Origin: Solidesulfovibrio fructosivorans JJ] | GTDB lineage: Bacteria; Desulfobacterota; Desulfovibrionia; Desulfovibrionales; Desulfovibrionaceae | Length of the DNA stretch: 64,000 nt | Direction: 5' to 3' | Assembly: GCF_000179555.1 (NCBI RefSeq) | Contig: NZ_AECZ01000009.1 | Coordinates: 62,001 to 126,000, forward strand | The notes under the pieces: model-generated | Told to the model about the DNA's origin: nothing | Databases searched by the model: none | Seen by the model: the letters and a program-made list of their open reading frames with translations, nothing else | Translations under genes and position numbers: made by a program | Shown: positions 53,316 to 63,798 of the stretch, in pieces | How positions within the stretch are numbered: position 1 is the stretch's first letter | Layout: each line of letters opens with the position of its first letter

Positions 53316-53394
53316 GCGGAGCGCCGAAGCATTCCGTCCGGTACGGGTCCCAAGCCCGGCCGAGTGGCCGAAAGTCGCGCCAAGGGGGTCTCCG

Positions 53395-54318
53395 TTGCTG
53401 CAAAGCCTTCTGCAAAACATCCTTAACGCCCTGCAATGGGGAAGTTTCTATTCCCTGATCGCGCTTGGCTACTGCCTGGTGTACGGCGTGCTGCTCCTTA
53501 TCAACTTCGCCCATGGCGACATCTTCATGGTCGGGGCCTACATCGCCTTTTTCGTCTGTACCTTCCTGCTCGGCAAGTTCGGCCTCATCCCGGGCCTGCC
53601 CGGCTGGTTGGTGATGACCCTGGCCGTGCCGCTGACCATGATCCTGACCGCCGTGGTCGGCGTGACCCTCGAGCGGGTGGCCTATCGACCCTTGCGGCGC
53701 AAGGGCGTCAACCGTCTCTACGTGGTCATCACCGCGCTCATGTGCGGCCTGATCCTGGAAAACGGCAACCTGGCCCTGCTCGGCGCCAGCCGCAAAAGCT
53801 TTCCCACCCTGATCCCCACCCATGTCTATCATGTCTTCGGGGTCGCGGTGACCAACATCAAGCTCATGGTCATCGGCGTGGCCATCCTGGGCTTCCTGCT
53901 CTTGCAGTTCATCGTCACCCGCACCAAGATCGGCATGGCCATGCGGGCGATTTCCTACGACCGTTTCGCCGTGCCGCTCATGGGCATCCCGGTCGATACG
54001 GTCATCGTGTTCACCTTTGTCCTGGGATCGGCCTTCGCCGGCCTGGCCGGCATCTTCTTCGCCATGACCTATCCGGTGCTCGATCCCTACATGGGGGCGC
54101 TGATCGGCTGGAAGGCGTTCATCGCGGCCGTGGTCGGCGGCATCGGCTCCATCACCGGGGCCTTTGCCGGAGGGTTTCTGCTGGGGTTCGTGGAGATCAT
54201 GGTGGTGGCCTTTTTCCCTTCCACCTTCCGCGACCTCATCGCCTTCTCGATCCTGCTGCTTATCTTGGCCATCCGGCCGACTGGCCTGTTCGGCGTGGCC
54301 AAGTCGACGAAAATCTAG
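53395..54318 (+). CDS. livH: Branched-chain amino acid ABC transporter, permease LivH
   Basis: A 307-residue membrane permease with about eight segments; opening ALQWGSFYSLIALGYCLVYGVLLLINFAHGD is the LivH signature, and the EAA-like loop AMRAISYDRFAVPLMGIPVDT near 180 contacts the ATPases. The start is a TTG at 53395 with AAGGGGG ten bases upstream; there is no nearby ATG or GTG giving the standard N-terminus. Confidence 0.93.
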   Translation: MLQSLLQNILNALQWGSFYSLIALGYCLVYGVLLLINFAHGDIFMVGAYIAFFVCTFLLGKFGLIPGLPGWLVMTLAVPLTMILTAVVGVTLERVAYRPLRRKGVNRLYVVITALMCGLILENGNLALLGASRKSFPTLIPTHVYHVFGVAVTNIKLMVIGVAILGFLLLQFIVTRTKIGMAMRAISYDRFAVPLMGIPVDTVIVFTFVLGSAFAGLAGIFFAMTYPVLDPYMGALIGWKAFIAAVVGGIGSITGAFAGGFLLGFVEIMVVAFFPSTFRDLIAFSILLLILAIRPTGLFGVAKSTKI

Positions 54319-54339
54319 GACCAGCCGGGGAGTTTCCGC

Positions 54340-55356
54340 ATGAAACGTCTGTCCGTTCCCGCCCTGCTGGCCGTGCTTTTCGCCGTGCTGGTCTGGGTAT
54401 CGCAAACTGGAACCCTGAACATCTACTGGCAGTCCGTGATCATGTTCATGGGCGTCAACATCATCCTTTCCTCGAGCCTCAACATCATCAACGGCAACAT
54501 GGGCGAGTTTTCCTGCGGCCATGCCGGATTCATGGCCGTTGGCGCCTACGTGTCCTCGGTGCTGTCGGTGGCGCTGTTCGCCAAGTCGGCCGCCTTCGGC
54601 CAGCCGCTTCTGCCGCCGTCGCTGGCCGTGTGGTTTTTCCCGGTGATCCTGCTCATCGGCGGCCTGGCCGCCTCGGTGGTGGGGCTGCTCGTGGCCATCC
54701 CGTCCTTCAAGACCCGGGGCGACTATCTGGCCATCATCACCATCGCCGCCGCCTACATCGTCAAGTCCACCATCGAGAACATCAACATCATCGGCGGGGC
54801 CAGGGGCTTTATGGGCATGGGGTCGGTCATGAACGCCATGACGAACACGGCCAACCTGCCCTGGATGATGATCTGGGTGTTCGTCGGCACGGTCTTTTCG
54901 GTCTGGCTCATCCGCCGCTTCATCTACTCCACGTTCGGCAAGGGCGTGGACGCCATCAGCCAGGACGAGATCGCGGCCGAGATCATGAGCGTGGACACCA
55001 ACCACATCAAGCTCGTGGCCTTCATGGTGTCGTGCGGCCTGGCCGGGGTGGCGGGCGGGCTTTTCGCCCACATCCTCGGGTACGTGAACCCGGGATCGTT
55101 CACCATCCTCAAGTCCACGGAAATCATGGTCATGGTCTATCTGGGCGGCATGGGGTCGCTGACGGGCTCCGTGCTCTCGGCCATCCTCGTCACGTTGCTC
55201 ATGGAGGCGCTTCGCCCCTTGCAGATCATCAAGTGGGTGGCCATTCCGCTTTTGCTCGTGCTGCTCATGCAGTTCCGGCCCGAGGGCATCATGGGCCGGC
55301 GGGAACTGGCGGACGTGTTTCCGGGGCTTCGCAAATTCTACAAGTTCAAGGGGTAG
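54340..55356 (+). CDS. livM: Branched-chain amino acid ABC transporter, permease LivM
   Basis: A 338-residue permease with eight to ten membrane segments. SSSLNIINGNMGEFSCGHAGFMAVGAYVSS near 45-75 and the coupling loop AISQDEIAAEIMSVDTNHIKLVAFMVSC near 205 are typical of LivM. It lies 21 bases after livH, and GGGGAG precedes its ATG. Confidence 0.93.
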   Translation: MKRLSVPALLAVLFAVLVWVSQTGTLNIYWQSVIMFMGVNIILSSSLNIINGNMGEFSCGHAGFMAVGAYVSSVLSVALFAKSAAFGQPLLPPSLAVWFFPVILLIGGLAASVVGLLVAIPSFKTRGDYLAIITIAAAYIVKSTIENINIIGGARGFMGMGSVMNAMTNTANLPWMMIWVFVGTVFSVWLIRRFIYSTFGKGVDAISQDEIAAEIMSVDTNHIKLVAFMVSCGLAGVAGGLFAHILGYVNPGSFTILKSTEIMVMVYLGGMGSLTGSVLSAILVTLLMEALRPLQIIKWVAIPLLLVLLMQFRPEGIMGRRELADVFPGLRKFYKFKG

Positions 55357-55359
55357 GCC

Positions 55360-56127
55360 GTGGCGCTTTTGGACGTACAGGAAATGACCCAGTACTTCGG
55401 CGGGCTGTGCGCCGTGTCGGAGTTTTCCGTGTCCCTGGAGGAAGGGCAGCTGGCGGCGCTTATTGGTCCCAACGGGGCCGGCAAGACCACGGTGTTCAAC
55501 CTCGTCAGCGGCTTTTACAAGCCCACGCGCGGCGAGATCCTCTTTAACGGCGAGTCCATCAAAGGCTTGAAGCCCCACCAGGTGACGAGCAAGGGCATCG
55601 CCCGCACCTTCCAGAACATCCGGCTGTGGTTCGACATGACGGTGCTCGACAACATCCGCATCGCCCAGTACCACGCCCTCGGCTATGGGCTGCTCGACTG
55701 CTTTTTGCGCACCCCGCGCTATATGCGGCGCGAGCGCGAGATCGAGGATCACGCCATGGAGGTCCTCACGCGCCTGGGGTTGCGCGAGGTGGCCGGCGAG
55801 TTCCCCAAAAACCTGCCCTACGGCGTGCAGCGCCTGGTGGAGATCGCCCGGGCGCTTTCCATCCGGCCGGCGCTGCTCATGCTCGACGAACCGGCCGCCG
55901 GGCTCAACTCCGCGGACGTGGAAGGGCTCATCAAGCTCATCACGGACATCCACAAGGATTTCGGCCTGACCATCTGGATGATCGAACACCAGATGGACGT
56001 GGTCATGAGCTTGTGTTCCTGGATCAAGGTCATCGACTTCGGCGCCACCATCGCCGAGGGCACGCCGACCGACATCCAGAACAACCCCGAAGTCATCAAA
56101 GCCTACCTGGGAGACGATACAATCTGA
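55360..56127 (+). CDS. livG: Branched-chain amino acid ABC transporter, ATPase LivG
   Basis: A 255-residue ATPase. Walker A GPNGAGKTT near 35, the LivG-type segment VTSKGIARTFQNIRLWFDMTVLDN near 74, Walker B LLMLDEPAAGLN near 170 and the switch EH. The signature motif is altered: the usual LSYGQQRRLEIARAL reads LPYGVQRLVEIARALS, with the leading S lost, though this variation occurs in LivG proteins. Start is GTG at 55360, three bases after livM. Confidence 0.93.
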   Translation: MALLDVQEMTQYFGGLCAVSEFSVSLEEGQLAALIGPNGAGKTTVFNLVSGFYKPTRGEILFNGESIKGLKPHQVTSKGIARTFQNIRLWFDMTVLDNIRIAQYHALGYGLLDCFLRTPRYMRREREIEDHAMEVLTRLGLREVAGEFPKNLPYGVQRLVEIARALSIRPALLMLDEPAAGLNSADVEGLIKLITDIHKDFGLTIWMIEHQMDVVMSLCSWIKVIDFGATIAEGTPTDIQNNPEVIKAYLGDDTI

Positions 56128-56855
56128 TGCTGCTCTCCGTTGAAAACCTCCGGGTCAAGTATGGGAACATCGAGGCCCTGCACGGCATCTCCTTCCATGT
56201 GAACAAGGGGGAGATCGTGACCCTTATCGGGGCCAACGGCGCGGGCAAAACCACCACGCTGCTCTCCATCATGCGTCTGCCGCCCCCCGAAGCCCCCAAG
56301 GTGGTGGAAGGGGACATCAAGTACGACGGGAAATCCATCCTCGGGATGGAGCCGCATGATGTCGTGCGCAAGCTCCACATGGACCTTTCGCCCGAGGGCC
56401 GGCGCATCTTCGGCAACCTGACCGTGATGGAAAACCTGGTGCTCGCCACCTACGCCCGCAAGGACGACGAGGACGCCATCGAGCGCGACCTCGACCGGGT
56501 GCTGTCGCTTTTCCCGCGCCTGTCCGAGCGGCGCAAACAGCGCAGCGAATCGCTCTCCGGCGGCGAGCAGCAGATGTTGGCCGTGGGCCGGGCCATCATG
56601 ACGGGGTGCGACTTCATCCTGCTCGACGAGCCGAGCATGGGGCTCGCGCCGCTGCTCATGTACGAGATGTTCCGCACGCTCAAAAAACTCAACGAGCAGG
56701 GGCTCACCATCCTGCTCATCGAACAAAACGCCAAGGTGGCGCTGTCGTTCGCCCACCGGGGCTACGTGCTGGACACCGGCGAGATCAAGACCTCCGGCAC
56801 GGCCGACGAGCTCAAGCGCGACCCCGAGGTCAAGAAGGCCTATCTCGGCGGTTAG
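56127..56855 (+). CDS. livF: Branched-chain amino acid ABC transporter, ATPase LivF
   Basis: A 242-residue ATPase, last gene of the liv operon. Walker A GANGAGKTT near 35, SPEGRRIFGNLTVMENL near 90, signature LSGGEQQMLAVGRAIM near 145 and Walker B FILLDEPSMGLAP are intact. Starts in a TGATG overlap with the livG stop. The insertion PPPEAPKVVEGD near 50 is slightly longer than usual. Confidence 0.94.
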   Translation: MLLSVENLRVKYGNIEALHGISFHVNKGEIVTLIGANGAGKTTTLLSIMRLPPPEAPKVVEGDIKYDGKSILGMEPHDVVRKLHMDLSPEGRRIFGNLTVMENLVLATYARKDDEDAIERDLDRVLSLFPRLSERRKQRSESLSGGEQQMLAVGRAIMTGCDFILLDEPSMGLAPLLMYEMFRTLKKLNEQGLTILLIEQNAKVALSFAHRGYVLDTGEIKTSGTADELKRDPEVKKAYLGG

Positions 56856-57021
56856 GGACGCAAGCGCAAGAGAGCGAAGGCGGCCGCGGAAGGGAAACCT
56901 CTCAAAAGGGGCGGGGGCCCCTTGTTCGCGGCCTTTTCCGGGGAGGCGGGTGTTTCGGGGCAAGGCCTGTCGTGTTGCCCCGGAAAAGCTATCCCCCGCG
57001 CCCGGTTGGCGGGAGAACCTC

Positions 57022-57061
57022 CGAAAAGCCCGGTTCGACGATTGTCGGACCGGGCTTTTCG
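57022..57061. terminator. Strong terminator-like hairpin downstream of livF
   Basis: Perfect pairing of CGAAAAGCCCGGT with ACCGGGCTTTTCG plus an inner CGAC/GTCG step. A/T-rich stem ends on both sides (AAAA and TTTT inside the arms). 167 bases past livF. The space 56856-57275 holds nothing else except a candidate promoter at 57101-57129. Confidence 0.7.
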
Positions 57062-57100
57062 CGGTTGCGGTCTCCTGTCGCCAGGGATGCCTTAAATAAA

Positions 57101-57129
57101 TTGACGTAGACTATTTGATATAATATCGA
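57101..57129 (+). promoter_or_regulatory. Candidate sigma-70 promoter for the NlpC/P60-like gene
   Basis: TTGACG, 17 bases, TATCGA, inside a distinctly AT-rich island (TTAAATAAATTGACG ... GATATAATATCG). A better -10 (TATAAT at 57119) is present but too close to the TTGACG. About 150 bases before the ATG at 57276. Confidence 0.4.
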
Positions 57130-57275
57130 ATCATGCTATGGCGAAAAGTGCGCTTTGCCGGGTAGCCCGGCCGGGCCGCCGGCTTCCCGCCGCCAGCGGG
57201 ACGGAGACCGGGGAGTCTGGAATTTACGGGGACAAGTCTTTTCAAAAGGAGCTGCGATCGAAAAAGGAGGACGGT

Positions 57276-57893
57276 ATGCAATACCAGGGCGTTCGGGAGC
57301 GGTTGAAGACGGGCGATATTCTTCTTTTCTCGGGAAAGAGCAGGATTTCCGAAGGAATCAAGTTTTTTTCCAAAAGCAAGTGGTCCCATGTCGGCATGGT
57401 TTACCGGTTTTGCAGCCCACTGGACCCGCAGGGGTCGGTCTTTTGCTGGGAGGCGACAACGCTTTGCAACGTCAAGGATGCCGACACGGGCAAGCTCACC
57501 AAGGGCGTGCAGCGCGTGGAGCTCTCCGAGCGCCTGGAGCGCTGTTTCGCCCAGGGCTACGAGATCGCCGTGCGTCCGCTCAGCAAACCCCTCGAAGACG
57601 ACATGGTGTTCGCGCTCAACGCCTTCCGGCACGAGGTGAGCGGCAGGCCTTACGAAAAGCACCTCATCGAATTGATCAAATCCCTGTACGACGGGTTCTT
57701 TGGTGAAAACAAGGAAGACCTGAGTTCGCTTTTCTGCAGCGAACTTGTCGCCGAGTGCTATCAGCGCATGGGGCTGTTGCCCGAGGCGCCAGGCTCCAAC
57801 GAGTACACGCCCAAGGATTTTTCCTGCGAAAAAGGCTTGTGCCTGGGGCGTGGCTACGGGCTCGAATACGAGATCGAGATCGACAGCCTCTAG
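57276..57893 (+). CDS. Permuted NlpC/P60 (YiiX/YaeF-like) family protein
   Basis: A 205-residue papain-like protein of the circularly permuted NlpC/P60 group. Histidine H38 sits in KSKWSHVGMVYR, E59 in CWEATT, and the nucleophile C154 in SLFCSELVAECYQRMGLL, the order His then Cys expected for the permuted fold. There is no signal peptide, so it is probably cytoplasmic, unlike many YiiX relatives. The substrate may be a lipid or an amide; unknown. AAAGGAGG precedes the ATG at 57276. Confidence 0.85.
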   Translation: MQYQGVRERLKTGDILLFSGKSRISEGIKFFSKSKWSHVGMVYRFCSPLDPQGSVFCWEATTLCNVKDADTGKLTKGVQRVELSERLERCFAQGYEIAVRPLSKPLEDDMVFALNAFRHEVSGRPYEKHLIELIKSLYDGFFGENKEDLSSLFCSELVAECYQRMGLLPEAPGSNEYTPKDFSCEKGLCLGRGYGLEYEIEIDSL

Positions 57894-58122
57894 GCTTGAT
57901 GGTGAAAAAGCGGGGGAAGGGCCTTGCCGTCGCGGGGTCCTTCCCCTTTGGCGTTATGGCCTTCCCACGGGCGGCGAAACAGGCTCTGGCCCGCACGTTG
58001 CTTGTAACCGTTTGACGCCGCCAGCGTCGGAAGCCCTTTCCTTTTTCAGGCACGGCTTTTGCCTATCTCACGGCGGGGAGCGATGCACCCGGCAAAAAAT
58101 TCCGCCCCCCGGGAGGTTTGGC

Positions 58123-59250
58123 ATGAGCGTCCAGTCCATTGGGCAATCATCCGGCGACAATTGGCTCCAGCAGCTGCTTGCCAGCTACGGGCAGACCCGT
58201 TCCAGCCAGTCGTCCATCCTGAGTCTCCTGTCGCAGGGAAGCGACGCCACCGACGGCACGTCGGCAACTTCTTCCGACGCCTCCGCGTCCACGACCAGCT
58301 CCGTCGGAAGCTTCAACGACATCCTTACCGCGCTTCTAAACGGCACCGGATTGTCCTATGATATGGAAACCGGTTCCCTTACCGCGTCCGGCCAGGCCGA
58401 GGCGTCGGGGGAAGCCGGCATGCCGCCTCCCCCCTTCATGCAAGGGACCGGTCGGCCCGAACTGACCCGCAGCGCGACTGAAACCAAAAATGACGACGGC
58501 AGCACCACGCGCAACGTCACCATGACCAATGCCGAAGGCAAGGTGGTCGGCACCGAAAAAACGACCGAAAACGCCGATGGTTCGTTCACCACGGTCATGA
58601 CCATGACCGACCCGGGGGGCAACACGTCCACCCGGACCATCAACGGCGAGAACACCGATGACGGCTTCAAGGTCACGGACACCCTCACCAATGCCGATGG
58701 CAACGTCCTGGAACGCCGCACCCACCTTACCGCCGCCGACGGCAGCGTCACGAGCTCCGTCACCCGCAACGGCCCCGACGGCGGTTCCGTGGCTGAAAGC
58801 GAAAGCTACGATGCCGACGGCAACCTGTTGTCCACCACGTCTTCGACCACGTCGCCGGCAACGAGCGTCGCCTCGGCCGACTCCACGTCGGGCGGCGCCG
58901 GCGCGTCGGGCGGTTCCTCCGCCTCCGGGGCGTCGTCCTCCGGCGGCTCCGAGTCGTCCGACAACGACAGCACCACGACCACCGTGACCACGACGTTCAC
59001 TTCCGAGAGCATGCAGGAGACCATTACGGTCACGGACGTCAATGGCAAAATTGTAAGCCAAAAGACCAAGGACATCCCCTTTTCGCGCTCGGCCAAGGGC
59101 AGCAGCTTCGGCTCGAATGTGCCGGATGCGGACAGCCTGGCCGACATCACCGGCCAATACCTCCACCGTTATGGCGCGAACCGCTACGGTTCCGCGCAAT
59201 CGCAAACGAAATCCGATTCAGGCAGCGGCGGGCTTTCCGTGGAGGCCTAG
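58123..59250 (+). CDS. Ser/Thr-rich protein with YD-like repeats
   Basis: Not recognised as a family. 375 residues. After a Ser/Thr/Asp-rich head come five to six degenerate repeats of about 22 residues at 120-240 in which a strand ends in a DGS, AEGK, ADGN or PDGG turn (for example TMTNAEGKVVGTEKTTENADG, LTNADGNVLERRTHL), similar to YD/RHS beta repeats. A Gly/Ser linker (250-285) and a final strand-turn pair (TITVTDVNGKIVSQ) follow. No signal peptide; the N-terminus (SVQSIGQSSGDNWLQQLLASYG) resembles those of flagellar hook-length or type III-like exported proteins, which is only a suggestion. GGGAGG precedes the ATG. Confidence 0.75.
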   Translation: MSVQSIGQSSGDNWLQQLLASYGQTRSSQSSILSLLSQGSDATDGTSATSSDASASTTSSVGSFNDILTALLNGTGLSYDMETGSLTASGQAEASGEAGMPPPPFMQGTGRPELTRSATETKNDDGSTTRNVTMTNAEGKVVGTEKTTENADGSFTTVMTMTDPGGNTSTRTINGENTDDGFKVTDTLTNADGNVLERRTHLTAADGSVTSSVTRNGPDGGSVAESESYDADGNLLSTTSSTTSPATSVASADSTSGGAGASGGSSASGASSSGGSESSDNDSTTTTVTTTFTSESMQETITVTDVNGKIVSQKTKDIPFSRSAKGSSFGSNVPDADSLADITGQYLHRYGANRYGSAQSQTKSDSGSGGLSVEA

Positions 59251-59398
59251 GCGGAAGCGGGACATGCGGGGGAAGGATGCTTCTCCCGGACAGGCAAGAA
59301 GGGCGACCCGGCGGTCGCCCTTCTTGCCTGGAAAAGGGAGGCGGGCAGGCGTCGGCAGCGAGCCTGGGAGAAGGGGAGGGGAAGCCCGGGACCTCTTC

Positions 59399-59686
59399 CT
59401 AAAATTTGCTTCTGGCCCGGCGCAAGGCCGCCTTGAGGTCGCCGAGGGCGGATTCGAAACCCTCGCGCAATTCGGCCAAAGCGTCGCCGCCGCCCTTGCG
59501 CAAAAGGGTCAATTTGTAGCGGGCCTTGTCGTAGGTGTCGAGTAGATGCTCGAGCTCCCCGGTCCAGCGATCGAAAGAATCCGGACCCTTGCCCTGGGCT
59601 TCCTTCTTCGCTTCCTCGATTTTGGTCTTGTACGTGGCAAGCTGCTCTTCCAGATCGACCCCGAAGGGCTTTTTGGCTTTCGGCAT
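59399..59686 (-). CDS. Small coiled-coil protein
   Basis: Not recognised. 95 residues, highly charged, predicted almost wholly helical (LEEQLATYKTKIEEAKKEAQ, then LEHLLDTYDKARYKLTLLRKGG and ALGDLKAALRRARSKF). GGGAG precedes the ATG. Convergent with the repeat protein gene. Confidence 0.7.
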   Translation of the reverse strand: MPKAKKPFGVDLEEQLATYKTKIEEAKKEAQGKGPDSFDRWTGELEHLLDTYDKARYKLTLLRKGGGDALAELREGFESALGDLKAALRRARSKF

Positions 59687-59994
59687 CGTGCGTTCTCCCT
59701 GGCTGCGCTCCTGGTTAAGGAATACCCAATGCCGGAAGTGAGGGCAAGGTTTTGGGGGCGAGAAGGCGGCTCTTGCGCAACGTCATGGGGTTTGTTAGAA
59801 GGCAAAACGTGAAGTCCGGCAGGGGAAAGAAATTCCGGGGAGGAAATCGCCCGGTCCCCCTGGCCAATCCGGCAAGGCGACTTATGTCTAACTTCAGACA
59901 AGCCCCGCGTCGAAACAGCCCGCCCATAGGGCGTGTAGGGGAGCGCGCGAGGTCGCAAACGCCACTGTTTAAGGACCAGACAAGGAGGAAGGCC
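59687..59994. other. Intergenic region before the beta-barrel gene
   Basis: 308 bases. Contains a small palindrome TGTCT-AACTTC-AGACA at 59885-59900 that could be an operator; no gene or clear promoter seen. Confidence 0.4.
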
Positions 59995-60612
59995 ATGAAC
60001 GCGCGTGTGCAAAAATTATTGGTACTGGCTATGGCCGTGATGATCGGCTTGGCCGCTGTGCCGTCCCGTTCATTTGCCATGGGCGAGGCCGGCACGGCGT
60101 ATGTCACGCCGGAATTCGGTTTTTATGGCGTGAGCCAGAAGGAAGTCGATTCCTATCTCACCTTCGGCGCCAGCGGCGGCTACTTCGTGATGGACGGCCT
60201 GTCCATCGGCCTGGAAGCCCTGGCCTATTCGTTCAACCAGCGCAAGATCGACCATAACACCCCGGCGGGGAACTTCGCCTACGCCGTGGCCCGCAACGAC
60301 GGCTACACCCAGAATCCCTGGGCCTTTGGCGCCAACGCTCTGATCCGCTTCTACCCGGTGCACACCGAGAAGGCCGCCTTCTACATCGGCACCGGCATCG
60401 GCGGCCTCTTCTCCGGCGACCGGGTGCCGTTCTACAGCAACGGCGGTCGCGGCAACTTCTCCAACCCGACCCTTCCCGTGGACCTCGGTTTCACCGTCAA
60501 CCTGTCCCAGAACGTGGCCTTCGAGCTGGCCGGCCGCTACCAGCGCATCGGCTTCGACAACCACGGCCTGGACGGTTGGGGTGGCCACGGCGGCATTCGC
60601 ATCACTTTCTAG
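59995..60612 (+). CDS. Outer-membrane beta-barrel protein
   Basis: A 205-residue exported protein: signal peptide of 28 residues (MNARVQKLLVLAMAVMIGLA..., cleaved after SFA), then about eight amphipathic strands rich in Gly, Phe and Tyr, ending in GGIRITF with the terminal phenylalanine needed for outer-membrane insertion. Size fits OmpW/OmpA-like eight-stranded barrels. AAGGAGGAAGG precedes the ATG at 59995. Followed by a strong terminator. Confidence 0.87.
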   Translation: MNARVQKLLVLAMAVMIGLAAVPSRSFAMGEAGTAYVTPEFGFYGVSQKEVDSYLTFGASGGYFVMDGLSIGLEALAYSFNQRKIDHNTPAGNFAYAVARNDGYTQNPWAFGANALIRFYPVHTEKAAFYIGTGIGGLFSGDRVPFYSNGGRGNFSNPTLPVDLGFTVNLSQNVAFELAGRYQRIGFDNHGLDGWGGHGGIRITF

Positions 60613-60647
60613 CTGACAAACGTCGGCGACTAGGGTAATTAGTCAGG

Positions 60648-60673
60648 CCCTCCCGCCCACAGGAGCGGGAGGG
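60648..60673 (+). terminator. Rho-independent terminator
   Basis: Arms CCCTCCCGC and GCGGGAGGG with an eight-base loop, followed by TCTGTTTTTTT, 35 bases past the beta-barrel stop. Separates it from the str operon promoter. Confidence 0.9.
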
Positions 60674-60705
60674 TCTGTTTTTTTCACGGAGCGTCCCATC
60701 GCCGC

Positions 60706-60734
60706 TTGACATGGGTAGGTGATGGGTCTATATG
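60706..60734 (+). promoter_or_regulatory. Sigma-70 promoter of the str operon
   Basis: TTGACA at 60706-60711, a 17-base spacer, and TATATG at 60729-60734: a near-consensus housekeeping promoter about 45 bases before the rpsL ATG, as expected for highly expressed ribosomal genes. Confidence 0.85.
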
Positions 60735-60780
60735 CCTCTGTCTTTGCCATACACTACGATTTTTTTGAACGGAGACGGCT

Positions 60781-61152
60781 ATGCCCACGATCAACCAGCT
60801 TATCCGCAAGGAGCGGGCCCAGGTGACCAAGCGCCGCAAGACGCCCGCCCTGCAAGCCTGCCCGCAGCGTCGGGGTGTGTGCACCCGTGTGTACACCACC
60901 ACGCCGAAAAAGCCGAACTCGGCTTTGCGTAAGGTCGCCCGCGTGCGCCTGACCAACGGCATCGAGGTGACCTCCTACATCCCGGGCGAAGGCCACAACC
61001 TGCAGGAACACTCTGTGGTGATGATCCGGGGCGGCCGCGTCAAAGACCTTCCCGGCGTCCGGTATCATATCATCCGCGGCACGCTCGACACCGCCGGCGT
61101 TGCCGACCGCCGTCAGGGCCGTTCCAAGTACGGCGCCAAACGGCCCAAGTAA
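60781..61152 (+). CDS. rpsL: 30S ribosomal protein S12
   Basis: A 123-residue decoding-centre protein. [23 protein letters not shown], the [18 protein letters not shown] loop and the [15 protein letters not shown] segment are all standard. The streptomycin-related lysines in PKKPNS and the position after GRVKDLPG look wild type. First gene of the str operon. Confidence is near certain from sequence. Confidence 0.98.
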   Translation: MPTINQLIRKERAQVTKRRKTPALQACPQRRGVCTRVYTTTPKKPNSALRKVARVRLTNGIEVTSYIPGEGHNLQEHSVVMIRGGRVKDLPGVRYHIIRGTLDTAGVADRRQGRSKYGAKRPK

Positions 61153-61169
61153 GTTAAGGAGAGACGCGT

Positions 61170-61640
61170 ATGCCGCGTAAAGGTCCGGTTTCCAAGCGTT
61201 CGGTGCTGCCCGATCCCAAGTTCGGCAGCCATCTGGTGACCAAGTTCATCAACCGTCTGATGTACGACGGAAAGAGGGGCGTGGCCGAGGGGCTTTTCTA
61301 CAAGGCCGTGGACGTGCTGGCCGAGAAGTCCGGCGAAGATCCGCTGAAGGCCTTCGAGAAGGCCGTGGCCAACGTCAAGCCCCATATGGAAGTCAAGCCC
61401 CGTCGGGTCGGTGGCGCCACCTATCAGGTGCCCATGGAAGTCCGGCCCGAGCGGCAGCTCACCCTGGCCCTGCGCTGGCTGGTGGGCAATGCCCGGTCCC
61501 GGGGCGAGAAGGGCATGGCGGAGAAGCTTTCCGGCGAGTTGCTGGATGCCTATCACAATCGCGGCGGAGCCGTGAAAAAGAAAGAGGATACGCACCGCAT
61601 GGCCGACGCCAACAAGGCGTTTGCCCATTACCGGTGGTAG
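61170..61640 (+). CDS. rpsG: 30S ribosomal protein S7
   Basis: A 156-residue 16S rRNA-binding protein that nucleates assembly of the 30S head. [30 protein letters not shown] and [22 protein letters not shown] are diagnostic; the C-terminus [15 protein letters not shown] is full length. 17 bases after rpsL with an AAGGAGAG ribosome site. Confidence 0.98.
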   Translation: MPRKGPVSKRSVLPDPKFGSHLVTKFINRLMYDGKRGVAEGLFYKAVDVLAEKSGEDPLKAFEKAVANVKPHMEVKPRRVGGATYQVPMEVRPERQLTLALRWLVGNARSRGEKGMAEKLSGELLDAYHNRGGAVKKKEDTHRMADANKAFAHYRW

Positions 61641-61658
61641 TCGCACAAGGATAGCGTC

Positions 61659-63731
<2,073 letters not shown>

Positions 63732-63732
63732 C

Positions 63733-63784
63733 GCCCGTAGCGAGACGGGCGAGGTGGAACATTAACGATCCGCAAGCGCGGATG
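63733..63784. other. Two short hairpins between fusA and tuf
   Basis: CGCCCGT-6-ACGGGCG at 63733-63752 and ATCCGC-AAGC-GCGGAT at 63769-63784 fill most of the 67-base space. No T-run; likely RNA processing or stability elements rather than terminators. Confidence 0.5.
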
Positions 63785-63798
63785 TTCAGGGGGACGAC

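Noticed and set aside
53355-53386. tRNA-like fragment (GCCGAGTGGCCGAAAG)
   Set aside because: Looks like a D-arm of tRNA-Ser or Leu but there is no acceptor stem, anticodon arm or T-loop around it.
53200-55989. 929-residue open frame on the minus strand
   Set aside because: Antisense to livJ-livH-livM-livG; rich in His, Asp, Gln and Gly, the usual product of reading high-GC genes backwards. No ribosome site or domain.
57138-57275. Longer start for the NlpC/P60-like gene
   Set aside because: The extra 46 residues are low-complexity and lie before the AAAGGAGG ribosome site of the ATG at 57276.
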